Assembly: GCA_963575745.1 (NCBI GenBank)
Contig: CAUYUJ010001389.1
Coordinates: 1 to 37,777, forward strand
Source of the DNA: Prorocentrum cordatum
Lineage: Eukaryota; Sar; Dinophyceae; Prorocentrales; Prorocentraceae
Length of the DNA stretch: 37,777 nucleotides
Direction: 5' to 3'
Shown here: one piece after another, positions 8,890-19,852 of the stretch
Position numbering within the stretch: position 1 is the first letter of the stretch
How the letters are laid out: each line of letters begins with the position of its first letter
Translations under genes and position numbers: made by a program
Notes under the pieces: generated by a model
What the model saw: the letters and a program-made list of their open reading frames with translations, nothing else
What the model was told of the DNA's origin: nothing
Databases searched by the model: none

Positions 8890-9165
8890 TTGGGTGTACG
8901 TGGGAGCGCTTGGGAGCGCCAGGGAGCGCCTGGGAGCGCCTGGGAGCGTGCCGGGAACGCCTGAGAGCGCCTGGGAGCGCCATGCGCCTGGGAGCGCTTG
9001 GGAGCCTGCCGAAAGCGCCGGGGCACGCTTGGGAGCGCTTGGGAACGCGCGGGAACGCCTGGGAGCGCCTGGGAGCGCTTGGGAGCGCCGGGGAGCGCCG
9101 GGGAGCGCCTGGGAGCGCCTGGGAGCGCTTGGGAGCGCCGGGGAGCGCCTGGGAGCGCTTGGACC
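8590..9165 (-). repeat. 10-bp minisatellite, inverted (B1)
   Basis: YTGGGAGCGC decamers, the reverse complement of the family A tract. Units GCCTGGGAGC and GCTTGGGAGC alternate irregularly. Confidence 0.9.
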
Positions 9166-9174
9166 ATTTGGGAA

Positions 9175-9196
9175 TTTAGGGGCCAGCGGCCCTAAA
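9175..9196. other. Telomere-sequence fold-back (B1)
   Basis: TTTAGGGGCC is followed after 3 nt by GGCCCTAAA, an inverted pair of telomere-like heptamers with one bulge. It is the only place, with its B2 counterpart at 37511-37532, where a G-strand telomere motif lies on the plus strand. Confidence 0.7.
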
Positions 9197-9369
9197 CCCT
9201 AAAAGGCTGTAGTTTGGGAGGTCGCCGGCCATGCGGCCGGGGGTGGGAAGATGTTGCAACTCCTGCTCCCTTCGCCAAGCTTGCTCGGGTCGGCGAACCG
9301 CCCCCCCAATCAAGCTTGCCGAAGGGGAGGCAGCATTGCCTGGACTGTCGGCCGCTGCGCTAAGAGAAG
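9188..9369 (-). other. Family B right-end block (B1)
   Basis: Starts with two CCCTAAA copies and AAGGCT, as in family A, then continues with unrelated sequence including AAGCTTG direct repeats and a short hairpin (AGGCA GCAT TGCCT), ending GAGAAG next to T4. The B2 copy at 37525-37706 is about 90% identical by eye. Confidence 0.7.
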
Positions 9370-9383
9370 CCCTAAACCCTAAA
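9370..9383 (+). repeat. Telomeric block T4
   Basis: Exactly two CCCTAAA units separate B1 from A3. This is the shortest spacer in the window and shows how little telomeric sequence is retained between modules. Confidence 0.9.
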
Positions 9384-9389
9384 CTGCAA

Positions 9390-9422
9390 GCCACGGGCGG
9401 TGCATCGTCAGAAGCCCGTGGC
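9390..9422. promoter_or_regulatory. Family A terminal hairpin (A3)
   Basis: Perfect 9-bp stem identical to the A2 copy; loop differs slightly. It lies 6 nt from T4. Confidence 0.75.
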
Positions 9423-9704
9423 GCCTGCCGAGCGATCAGCGAGTCCGCCCATGCGCGCACGCCGCACCGACGAAGCGCGTAGCGCTGAGGAGGATGCGCT
9501 CCCCCGCGGGGATGCCTCGTGAGTTCTGAGAGATGAATAGAACCCTTAACCCTAGGCGCAGCCGTTAGGTCCCCTGCGCGCGCCTACATCCCCTGGGGCT
9601 CGAAACCTATGAAAATACAGCATGCGGCGCTCTTTCGGCCGTCCGTGGGGCCGCAAACCATATGAAAATACAGCATGCGGCGTCTTTTTCGGCTGGCGCA
9701 CGTC

Positions 9705-10765
9705 CAAAGCGCTCCCAAGCGCTCCCAGGCGCTCCCAGGCGCTGCCAGGCGCTGCCAAGCGCTCCCAGGCGCTCCCAAGCGCTCCGAAGCGCTCCCAGGC
9801 GCTCCCAGGCCCAGGCGCTCCCAAGCGTTCCCAGGCGCTCCCCAGCGCTCCCAAGCGTTCTCCGGCGCCCCCAAGCGCTCCCAAGCGTTCCCCGGCGCTC
9901 CCAAGCGCTCCCCGGCGCTTTCGGCACGCTCCCAAGCGCTCCCAAGCGCTCCCAGGCGCATGGCGCTCCCAGGCGCTCTCAGGCGCTCCCGGCACGCTCC
10001 CTGGCGCTCCCAAGCGCTTGCAGGTACTCCTTGCACGCTCCCAGGCGCTCCCAGCCTGCTCAGGCGCTCCCTGCGCGCTCCGAAGCGCTCCCTGGCGCCC
10101 CCGAGCGCTCCGAAGCGCTCCGAAGCACTCCCAAGCGCTCCGGCGCGCTCCCAAGCGCTCCCAGCACGCTCCCAAGCGCTCCCAAGCGCTCCCAGTCGCT
10201 CCCAAGCGTTCCCAGGCGTTCCCGGGCGTTCCCCTGCGATCCCGAGCGTTTCCCAGGTTCTCCCAAGCGCCTCCCCGGCGCGTTCGGCCGCTTCCCAAGC
10301 GCTCCAGCGCTCCCAGGCGCAAAATGGCGCTCCCAGGCGCCTCAGAGCGCTCCCGGCACGCTCCCCCAGGCTCCCATAGCGCTCCCTGGCGCTCCCAATC
10401 GCTCCCAGGTACTCCCAACGCTCCCTGCACACGCTCCAAGGCGCTCCCCGCTGCTCAGGTCGCTCCCTGCTTGCTTCCAAGCCGCTCCCCTGGCGCTCCG
10501 GCGCTCCGGGCGCTCCCGAGCACTCCTCAGGCGCTCCGGCGCGCTCCAAGGCGCTCCCGGCACGCTTCCAGCACGCTCCCCAGCGCTCCTAGGCGTTCCC
10601 ATGCGCTCCCAAGCGCTCCCAAGCTCCCACAGGTGGTCCCAAGCGCTCCCCGGCGTTCCCAAGCGCGTTTAAGCAGTTCAAGCAGTCCCATGGCGCTCCC
10701 AAGCGTTTTCACGCATTCGCAAGCACTCGGCAGCGCTCCCTGGCGGCGCTTCCAGGCGCTCCCCC
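9705..10765 (+). repeat. 10-bp minisatellite (A3)
   Basis: GCGCTCCCAR decamers. The segment about 10355-10560 has unusually many single-base insertions and deletions relative to the rest and to A4. Confidence 0.9.
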
Positions 10766-10767
10766 GC

Positions 10768-13170
10768 AATGCAAGTGCTGCCGCAGCAATGCGCGCGCAT
10801 CGTAGCGAGGGGGTGCCAGACCCACCCCCTCGCGCTCCCCCTTCCAGCCATGCGAAATTCGCGCCGAAGGCGGCTGCGTCGACAATGCAATCGCTTCAGC
10901 GGGGGCGACGCCAACGGTCCTGCCCAATGGACAACCCACGGCCCGCACTCGCGGTGCACTCTGCGTGTCCTGTCACGCTCCCAGACGCTCCCACGTGCTT
11001 CCATCCTGGGGAAACCTCGAGGCGCTCTCTCAGCGCTCCCAGCGAGCTCTCCCAAGGTATTCCAAGAAGTCTGCCGTGGAGGTGCTGCAGCAGCCATGCA
11101 CGCGCATCGTAGCGAGGGGGTGCCAGACCCACCCCCTCGCGCCCCCCCTTCCAGCCATGCGAAATTCGCGCCGAAGGCGGCTGCGTCGACAACGCAATCG
11201 CTTCAGCGGGCGCGACGCCAACGGTCAAGCCCAACGGGCAATTCACGGCTCGCGCTCGCGGTGCACTGTGCGTGTCCTGTCGCGCTCCCAGACGCTCCCA
11301 CGTGCTTCCATCCTGGGGAAAGGTCGAGGCGCTCCCCCAGCGCTCCCAGAGAGCTCACCCAAGGCATTCCAGGGGGTCTGCCATGGACGTGCTGCCGCAG
11401 CCATGCGCGCGCATCGTAGCGAGGGGGTGCCAGACCCACCCCCATCGCGCTCCTCCTCCTGCCTTCCGAAGCTCGCGTCGACAGCGTCTGCGTCGATGAT
11501 TGCAATCGCTTCAGCGGGGGCGACCTCAAAGCAAAACCCAAAGCCGCGGGCGAATGCAACTGCCGTGCGCGTCGGCGTCAGCGAGGAGCCCGACGGCGCG
11601 GCTCCTCGCTCGAGGCCCACGGGGGCCCATGGGATTGCCGCGCCAGCGCCCTCGCAGTGCTGCTTTCCAACGCCGAAGGCAAATTCTGACCCCTGTGGAT
11701 GTGCTGCGCCAGCGGCAGCCGTCTACGACGGCGGCTGCAAGGGCAGCCAGGCCAACGGCAAAAGCCAATGCAGGAGGCCTACTGGAACCAGGGGCAATGC
11801 TGCGTCTGCGACAGGCCAACGCCGTAATTCAAAACCTCATGCGGCGACCCCTGGCCTTGAGGCCTCTCCTGTGCCTTCTGATTGCAATGAACACCCGCAG
11901 GAGAAGAAGCCGTTCTTCGGCAAAGCCATGCGCCAACTGGGAGCCAGCCGTCCGAAGCTCGCGCCGAAGGCGGCTCGTCGACAATGCAATCGCTTCAGCG
12001 GGGGCGACGCCAACGGTCCTGCCCAATGGACAACCCACGGCCCGCACTCGCGGTGCACTCTGCGTGTCCTGTCACGCTCCCAGACGCTCCCACGTGCTTC
12101 CATCCTGGGGAGACCTCGAGGCGCTCTCTCAGCGCTCCCAGAGAGCTCTCCCAAGGCATTCCAAGAGGTCCGCCATGGAGGTGCTGCAGCAGCCATGCAC
12201 GCGCATCGTAGCGAGGGGGTGCCAGACCCACCCCCTCGCGCTCCCCCTTCCAGCCATGCGAAATTCGCGCCGAAGGCGGCTGCGTCGACAATGCAATCGC
12301 TTCAGCGGGGGCGACGCCAACGGTCAAGCCCAACGGGCAATTCACGGCTCGCGCTCGCGGTGCACTCTGCGAGTCCTCTCGCGCTCCCAGACGCTCCCAC
12401 GTGCTTCCATCCTGGGGAAAGGTCGAGGCGCTCCCCCAGCGCTCCCAGAGAGCTCACCCAAGGTATTCCAGGGGGTCTGCCATGGACGTGCTGCCGCAGC
12501 CATGCGCGCGCATCGTAGCGAGGGGGTGCCAGACCCACCCCCTCGCGCTCCTCCTCCCGCCTTCCGAAGCTCGCGTCGACAGCGTCTGCGTCGATGATTG
12601 CAATCGCTTCAGCGGGGGCGACCTCAAAGCAAAACCCAAGGCCGCGGGCGCATACAACTGCCGTGCGCGTCGCCGTCAGCGAGGAGCCCGACGGCGCGGC
12701 TACTCGCTCGAGGCCCACGGGGGCCCATGGGATTGCCGCGCCAGCGCCCTCGCAGTGCTGCTTTCCAACGCCGAAGGCAAATTCGGACCCCTGTGGATGT
12801 GCTGCGCCAGCGGCAGCCGTCTACGACGGCGGCTGCAAGGGCAGCCAGGCCAACGGCAAAAGCCAATGCAGGAGGCCTACTGGAACCAGGGGCAATGCTG
12901 CGTCTGCGACAGGCCAACGCCGTAATTCAAAACCTCATGCGGCGACGCCTGGCCTTGAGGCCTCTCCTGTGCCTTCTGATTGCAATGAACACCCGCAGGA
13001 GAAGAATCCGTCCTTCGGCAAAGCCATGCGCCAACTGGGAGCCAGCCGAATGCAGCTAAACCCACGGCAAAGATTGTTGGCCATGCGACGACGCTGGCTC
13101 TTGCGCCCGCGCAAAGCGCTTTGCGCGCGTACCAAGAACGCAATGCCAAAACCGCGTCGTCGTGCTCCCC
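10768..13170 (+). repeat. 306-bp units in a 1.1-kb duplication (A3)
   Basis: Units are marked by hairpins starting at 10805, 11112, 11419, 12211 and 12518. A tail of about 260 bp (GTCTACGACGGCGGCTGC onward) follows the third unit at 11721 and the last at about 12820, so a block of roughly 1.1 kb is present twice. The last tail extends further (to 13170) than the first. Confidence 0.8.
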
Positions 13171-13177
13171 GCTGAAT

Positions 13178-13376
13178 ATTCGCATTCGCACACAACACGA
13201 AAGCCCCCCTTGATAGGGGGGTTGGGGGAAGAAACCCTAAACCCTAAAGGGCTTTACTGTGGGTGGTCTGGGGCGGGAGTGCAAGTTCATAGCGCGCGCG
13301 GCTTGGGCAGCGATCCCCCCCAACAACCTTGATGTGGGGGGGGGTCGCAGCCAGCGCGCGCATGCGCCAATGCAGG
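13178..13376 (-). other. Family A right-end block (A3)
   Basis: Conserved end as in A1. In the large hairpin one A of the right arm is G, giving a G-T pair rather than breaking the stem. Confidence 0.75.
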
Positions 13377-13425
13377 CCCTAAACCCTAAACCCTAAACCC
13401 TAAACCCTAAACCCTAAACCCTAAA
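13377..13425 (+). repeat. Telomeric block T5
   Basis: Seven perfect CCCTAAA units. Confidence 0.97.
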
Positions 13426-13431
13426 CTGCAA

Positions 13432-13464
13432 GCCACGGGCGGTGCATCGTCAGAAGCCCGTGGC
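13432..13464. promoter_or_regulatory. Family A terminal hairpin (A4)
   Basis: Perfect 9-bp stem, 6 nt from T5; identical to A3. Confidence 0.75.
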
Positions 13465-13744
13465 GCCTGGCCGAGCGATCAGCGAGTCCGCCCATGCGCG
13501 CACGCCGCACCGACGAAGCGCGTAGCGCTGAGGAGGATGCGCTCCCCCGCGGGGATGCCTCGTGAGTTCTGAGAGATGAATAGAACCCTTAACCCAAAAC
13601 CCAGCCTAAGGGTCCCCCACGATTGGTCCCATCCCCTGGGGCTCCAAACCTATGAAAATACAGCATGCGGCGCCCTTTCGGCCGTCTGTGGGGCCTCAAA
13701 CCATATGAAAATACAGCATGCGGCGTCCTTTCGGGTGGCGCACG

Positions 13745-14790
13745 TCCCAGGCGCTCCCAAGCGCTCCCAGGCGCTGCCAGGCGCTGCCAGGCGCTGCCAA
13801 GCGCTCCCAGGCGCTCCCAAGCGCTCCGAAGCGCTCCCAGGCGCTCCCAGGCGCTCCCAAGCGTTCCCAGGCGCTCCCCAGCGCTCCCAAGCGTTCCCCG
13901 GCGCTCCCAAGCGCTCCCAAGCGTTCCCCGGCGCTCCCAAGCGCTCCCCGGCGCTTTCGGTACGCTCCCAAGCGCTTCCAAGCGCTCCCGGGCGCATGGC
14001 GCTCCCAGGCGCTCTCAGGCGCTCCCGGCACGCTCCCTGGCGCTCACAAGCGCTTGCAGGTACTCCCAAACGATCCCTGCACGCTCCCAGGCGCTCCCAG
14101 CCTGCTCAGGCGCTCCCTGCGCGCTCCGAAGCGCTCCCTGGCGCCTCCGAGCGCTCAGGAGCGCTCCGAAGCACTCCCAGGCGCTCCGGCGCGCTCCCAG
14201 GCGCTCCTAGCACGCTCCCAAGCGCTCCCAGGCGCTCCCAGGCGCTCCCAAGCGTTCCCAGGCGCTCCCGCTCCCCAGCGCTCCCGAGCGTTCCCAGGTG
14301 CTCCCAAGCGCTCCCCGGCGCTTTCGGCACGCTCCCAAGCGCTCCTAGGCGCATGGCGCTCCCAGGCGCTCTCAGGCGCTCCCGGCACGCTCCCAGGCGC
14401 TCATAGGCGCTCCCTGGCGCTCCCAAGCGCTCCCAAGTACTCCCAAGCGCTCCCTGCACGCTCCCAAGCGCTCCCAGCCTGCTCAGGCGCTCCCTGCTCG
14501 CTCCCAAGCGCTCCCTGGCGCCTCCGAGCGCTCCGGGGCGCTCCGAAGCACTCCCAGGCGCTCCGGCGCGCTCCAAGGCGCTCCCGGCACGCTTCCAGCA
14601 CGCTCCCAAGCGCTCCTAAGCGTTCCCATGCGCTCTCAAGCGCTCCCAAGCTCCCACAGGTGGTCCCAAGCGCTCCCCGGCGTTCCCAAGCGCGTTTAAG
14701 CAGTTCAAGCAGTCCCATGGCGCTCCCAAGCGTTTTCATGCATTCGCAAGCACTCGGAAGCGCTCCCTGGCGGCGCTTCCTGGCGCTCCC
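13745..14790 (+). repeat. 10-bp minisatellite (A4)
   Basis: GCGCTCCCAR decamers with the same variant order as much of A3. Confidence 0.9.
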
Positions 14791-14794
14791 CCGC

Positions 14795-17500
14795 AATGCA
14801 GGTGCTGCCGCAGCAATGCGCGCGCATCGTAGCGAGGGGGTGCCAGACCCACCCCCTCGCGCTCCCTCTCCAGCCGTCCGAAGCTCGCGCCGAAGGCGGC
14901 TCGTCGACAATGCAGTCGCTTCAGCGGGGGCGAAGCCAACGGTCCTGCCCAATGGACAACCCACGGCCCGCACTCGCGGTGCACTCTGCGTGTCCTGTCA
15001 CGCTCCCAGACGCTCCCACGTGCTTCCATCCTGGGGAGACCTCGAGGCGCACTCTCAGCGCTCCCAGAGAGCTCTCCCAAGGCATTCCAAGAGGTCCGCC
15101 ATGGAGGTGCTGCAGCAGCCATGCACGCGCATCGTAGCGAGGGGGTGCCAGACCCACCCGCTCGCGCTTCCTCTTCCAGCCATGCGACATTCGCGCCGAA
15201 GGCGGCTGCGTCGACAATGCAATCGCTTCAGCGGGGGCGACGCCAACGGTCAAGCCCAACGGGCAATTCACGGCTCGCGCTTGCGGTGCACTCTGCGTGT
15301 CCTGTCACGCTCCCAGACGCTCCCACGTGCTTCCATCCTGGGGAAAGGTCGACGCGCTCCCCCAGCGCTCCCAGAGAGCTCCCCCAAGGCATACCAAGGG
15401 GTCTGCCATGGACGTGCTGCCGCAGCCATGCGCGCGCATCGTAGCGAGGGGGTGCCAGACCCACCCGCTCGCGCTTCCTCTCCAGCCATGCGACATTCGC
15501 GCCGAAGGCGGCTGCGTCGACAATGCAATCGCTTCAGCGGGGGCGACGCCAACGGTCAAGCCCAACGGGCAATTCACGGCTCGCGCTCGCGGTGCACTCT
15601 GCGTGTCCTGTCGCGCTCCCAGACGCTCCCACGTGCTTCCATCCTTGGGAAAGGTCGAGGCGCTCCCCCAGCGCTCCCAGAGAGCTCACCCAAGGCATTC
15701 CAGGGGGTCTGCCATGGACGTGCTGCCGCAGCCATGCGCGCGCATCGTAGCGAGGGGGTGCCAGACCCACCCCCTCGCGCTCCTCCTCCCGCCTTCCGAA
15801 GCTCGCGTCGACAGCGTCTGCGTCGATGATTGCAATCGCTTCAGCGGGGGCGACTCAAAGCAAAACCCAAAGCCGCGGGCGAATGCAACTGCCGTGCGCG
15901 TCGCCGTCAGCGAGGAGCCCGACGGCGCGGCTACTCGCTCGAGGCCCACGGGGGCCCATGGGATTGCCGCGCCAGCGCCCTCGCAGTGCTGCTTTCCAAC
16001 GCCGAAGGCAAATTCGGACCCCTGTGGATGTGCTGCGCCAGCGGCAGCCGTCTACGACGGCGGCTGCAAGGGCAGCCAGGCCAACGGCAAAAGCCAATGC
16101 AGGAGGCCTACTGGAACCAGGGCAATGCTGCGTCTGCGACAGGCCAACGCCGTAATTCAAAACCTCATGCGGCGACGCCTGGCCTTGAGGCCTCTCCTGT
16201 GCCTTCTGATTGCAATGAACACCCGCAGGAGAAGAAGCCGTTCTTCGGCAAAGCCATGCGCCAACTGGGAGCCAGCCGTCCGAAGCTCGCGCCGAAGGCG
16301 GCTCGTCGACAATGCAATCGCTTCAGCGGGGGCGAAGCCAACGGTCCTGCCCAATGGGCAACCCACGGCCCGCACTCGCGGTGCACTCTGCGTGTCCTGT
16401 CACGCTTCCAGACGCTCCCACGTGCTTCCATCCTAGGGAGACCTCGAGGCGCTCTCTCAGCGCTCCCAGAGAGCTCTCCCAAGGCATTCCAAGAGGTCCG
16501 CCATGGAGGTGCTGCAGCAGCCATGCACGCGCATCGTAGCGAGGGGGTGCCAGACCCACCCGCTCGCGCTTCCTCTCCAGCCATGCGACATTCGCGCCGA
16601 AGGCGGCTGCGTCGACAATGCAATCGCCTCAGCGGGGGCGACGCCAACGGTCAAGCCCAACGGGCAATTCACGGCTCGCGCTCGCGGTGCACTCTGCGTG
16701 TCCTCTCACGCTCCCAGACGCTCCCACGTGCTTCCATCCTTGGGAAAGGTCGAGGCGCTCCCCCAGCGCTCCCAGAGAGCTCACCCAAGGTATTCCAGGG
16801 GGTCTGCCATGGACGTGCTGCCGCAGCCATGCGCGCGCATCGTAGCGAGGGGGTGCCAGACCCACCCCCTCGCGCTCCTCCTCCCGCCTTCCGAAGCTCG
16901 CGTCGACAGCGTCTGCGTCGATGCTTGCAATCGCTTCAGCGGGGGCGACCTCAAAGCAAAACCCAAAGCCGCGGGCGAATACAACTGCCGTGCGCGTCGC
17001 CGTCAGCGAGGAGCCCGACGGCGCGGCTACTCGCTCGAGGCCCACGGGGGCCCATGGGATTGCCGCGCCAGCGCCCTCGCAGTGCTGCTTTCCAACGCCG
17101 AAGGCAAATGCGGACCCCTGTGGATGTGCTGCGCCAGCGGCAGCCGTCTACGACGGCGGCTGCAAGGGCAGCCAGGCCAACGGCAAAAGCCAATGCAGGA
17201 GGCCTACTGGAACCAGGGGCAATGCTGCGTCTGCGACAGGCCAACGCCGTAATTCAAAACCTCATGCGGCGACGCCTGGCCTTGAGGCCTCTCCTGTGCC
17301 TTCTGATTGCAATGAACACCCGCAGGAGAAGAAGCCGTTCTTCGGCAAAGCCATGCGCCAACTGGGAGCCAGCCGGATGCAGCTAAACCCACGGCAAAGA
17401 TTGTTGGCCATGCGACGACGCTGGCTCTTGCGCCCGCGCAAAGCGCTTTGCGCGCGTACCAAGAACGCAATGCCAAAACCGCGTCGTCGTGCTCCCCGCG
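14795..17500 (+). repeat. 306-bp units and tails (A4)
   Basis: Hairpins mark units starting at 14832, 15137, 15444, 15750, 16539 and 16845. Three of them (15137, 15444, 16539) carry one mismatch, CACCCGCTCGC. The tail appears at about 16049 and 17145, a 1.1-kb duplication like that in A3 but with one more unit in the first block. Confidence 0.8.
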
Positions 17501-17504
17501 GAAT

Positions 17505-17701
17505 ATTGCATTCGCACACAACACGAAAGCCCCCCTTGATAGGGGGGTTGGGGGGAGAAACCCTAAACCCTAAAGGGCTTTACTGTGGGTGGTCTGGGGC
17601 GGGAGTGCAAGTTCATAGCGCGCGCGGCTTGGGCAGCGATCCCCCCCAACAACCTTGATGTGGGGGGGATCGCAGCCAGCGCGCGCATGCGCCAATGCAG
17701 G
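17505..17701 (-). other. Family A right-end block (A4)
   Basis: Same features as A2; ends AATGCAGG next to T6. Confidence 0.8.
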
Positions 17702-17743
17702 CCCTAAACCCTAAACCCTAAACCCTAAACCCTAAACCCTAAA
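17702..17743 (+). repeat. Telomeric block T6
   Basis: Six perfect CCCTAAA units. Confidence 0.97.
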
Positions 17744-17749
17744 CTGCAA

Positions 17750-17782
17750 GCCACGGGCGGTGCATCGTCAGAAGCCCGTGGC
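17750..17782. promoter_or_regulatory. Family A terminal hairpin (A5), putative 3' end signal
   Basis: Perfect 9-bp stem, 6 nt from T6. On the RepHel coding strand it is followed by TTGCAG and then TTTAGGG, so it occupies the position of a Helitron 3' terminal hairpin. Confidence 0.7.
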
Positions 17783-18345
17783 GCCTGGCCGAGCGATCAG
17801 CGAGTCCGCCCATGCGCGCACGCCGCACCGACGAAGCGGCGATAGCCGCTGAGGAGGATTCGCATCCCGCGGGTATGCATCCCCGTGGGTGTGCTTCTGA
17901 GAATAGAAAGAACCCTTAACCTCACACCCCAGCCGTGGGGTTCGCTACGATCGGTGCCATCCCCTGGGGCTCCAAACCTATGAAAATACAGCATGCGGCG
18001 CTCTTTCGGCCGTCCGTGGGGCCGCAAACCATATGAAAATACAGCATGCGGCGCTCTTTCGGCGCCCACGGCGCCCAAACGCTTCCAGACGCTCCCAGGA
18101 GCTCCCAAGAACTCCCCAGGCGCTCGCGGCACGCTCCCAGGCGCTCGCGGCACGCTCCGACGTGCTCCCAGGCGCTCCCAGGCGCTCCCGGCACGCTCTC
18201 AGGCGCTACGAGGACTTCAAAAAAGGAACCCCTCACCCTCAGCCTTAGCAAGCGGGTTCACCGCGAGTCGCTACATCCCCTGAACCTTATGAAAATACAA
18301 TATTCGGGGCCCCAGGGTGCTCCAAACCTATGAAATTACCGCATG
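17783..18345 (-). other. Family A head block with partial second head (A5)
   Basis: The head has the paired GAAAATACAGCATGCGG motifs at 17982 and 18035 (53 bp apart), then a short decamer run (18075-18200). A second head-like segment at 18220-18345 (AGGAACCCCT, CTACATCCCCTG, a diverged GAAAATACAATATTCGG) matches the A6 head at 34238-34375, so two heads are stacked here. Confidence 0.65.
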
Positions 18346-18475
18346 CGGCGCTCCAAGCGCTTCCAAACGCTCCAGGCGCTCCCAGGGACTCCCCAACCGC
18401 TCCCGGCACGTCCCCAGGCGCTTCCGCAGGCGCTCCGAGGCGCTCCCAGGAGCTCCCAGGCGCTCCCGAACCCGC
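18345..18475 (+). repeat. Short 10-bp minisatellite (A5)
   Basis: About a dozen degenerate decamers, matching the start of the A6 tract at 34370. It is followed by a loop-variant copy of the conserved stem-loop at 18474-18502 (loop CCCGACC). Confidence 0.75.
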
Positions 18476-18509
18476 GAGGGGGTGCCCGACCCACCCCCTC
18501 GCGCTCCCC

Positions 18510-19660
18510 CTCCCCCCGACACGAATCTCTGTGGCTCGCCATCGCGTGCGCTACACTTCCTGCCCGCATTCATGCATCCTCCGAGTGCCGAGCGCGCGTG
18601 CGACGCATGCGACGCCGCCCGCGGTCCTTCTCGCGCCATGCTCAGGCTGGTGTCATGCACGCACAAGCAGTGTTCACCGACACCGCCCGCGCTCGTGCTC
18701 GCGCCGTGCTCATGCCGGTGCCATGCGTACACAAGCAGTGTTAACGCCTGTGCCGCGCTCTTGCACGTGGCGCACAAGGCCACCACGCGTGCGTTATACA
18801 TGCGAATGCGCACGCGCCCGGCTCGTACATGAGAACAGCTGCGCCTCGCCGACGCTTTCTGGAGGCGCCGCGAATCGTTGTACAGTTACAGAGATCGAGC
18901 GAAGCTGCGCCGCTCCAATGGCACCCGAGTGCTTCTATCGCCTCTTCGAGACGTGCCACGAAGCATTACCTGCTCGTGCAACGCGCGCTCACGACGTGCC
19001 CACGCGCCTGCTCTTCCTCAAAGGCGTCAGCCTGCGCCTACGGCGGCCTTTGAATCTCCCTGGGATGCGGCCACCGCCTCCCCGAGGTTCCCAACGGTAT
19101 TTCACGCGGGCGCTGGCGCATGCGAGACAACAGCTGCGCCTCTCCGATGCCTTCCGGAGACGCCGCGGATCGTGATACAATCCATTGCAGAGATCGACCA
19201 CAGCTGCGCCTGTCCCATGGCATTCGACTGCCTCTATCGCCTCTCCGAGACGCGCAACCTGTCATTTTCTGCTCGTGCTGCGCGCGCTCACGACGTGCCC
19301 AACTCGAGAGGGGGGCCAGACCCACCTCCTCGCGCTCCCCCTCCCCCCGACACGCATCTTTCCGGCTCCCAGCTGCATGCGCTGCACTTCCTGCCCGCAG
19401 TCATGAATCCTCCGAGTGCCGAACGCGCGCGCGACGTATGCGACGCCGCCCGCGCTCCTGCTCGCGCCATGCTGTCATGCACACGCAAGCAGTGTTCACC
19501 GACACCGCCCGCGCTCGTGCTCGCGTCATGCTCATGCTGGTGTCATGCATTCACAAGCAGTGTGCACGGCTGTGCCGCGCCTTTGCACGTAGCGCACACG
19601 GTCACCAAGCGTGCGTTATACATGCGAATCTTCACGCGCCCGCGCTCATCCTCACGCTCG
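18510..19660 (+). repeat. Long direct repeats downstream of RepHel
   Basis: A segment of about 310 bp at 18515-18835 recurs at 19345-19650 (offset about 830). A second segment at 18829-19015 recurs at 19118-19303 (offset 289). Both are diverged by eye at 10-20%. A degraded stem-loop lies at 19304-19332. No frame is shared between copies, so this is repeat DNA rather than a gene. Confidence 0.6.
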
Positions 19661-19852
19661 CGCTGAACATCCGACGCATCAGCGCATGACGGTTTTCCTA
19701 TACGCATCCACGCGAAGAGCTGAACAGTCGCTGCCCTCAAGCAATATACGGCATGCCGATGCTGGCACACAGAGCTTCGGGCCTCGGGGCAAGAGCTAGC
19801 ATCCGCGCCTCGCCGAGCCACTCCGCAATCACAAAACGCTGCTGCCGCCACA

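Larger units (their letters stand above)
8308..9369 (-). mobile_element. Family B module B1
   Basis: A 1.06-kb module between T3 and T4 shares its left end (8308-8520) and right end (9165-9369) with B2 at 36071-37706. The middle is the decamer minisatellite in inverted orientation. It lacks the 73-bp repeats and the conserved stem-loop present in B2, so it is a shorter internal variant. No credible gene. Confidence 0.75.
9384..13376 (-). mobile_element. Family A module A3, non-autonomous
   Basis: A 4.0-kb complete module: terminal hairpin 9390-9422, head block with duplicated GAAAATACAGCATGCGG motifs (9611 and 9664), decamers 9705-10765, then 306-bp units and tails to 13170, and the right-end block 13178-13376. 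From about 10770 onward it is close to A4. It contains no transposase gene. Confidence 0.75.
13426..17701 (-). mobile_element. Family A module A4, non-autonomous
   Basis: A 4.3-kb module nearly collinear with A3: hairpin 13432-13464, head with paired motifs at 13654 and 13707, decamers 13745-14790, 306-bp units 14795-17130, extended tail to about 17500, right-end block 17505-17701. Long stretches are identical to A3, implying recent common origin or gene conversion. Confidence 0.75.
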
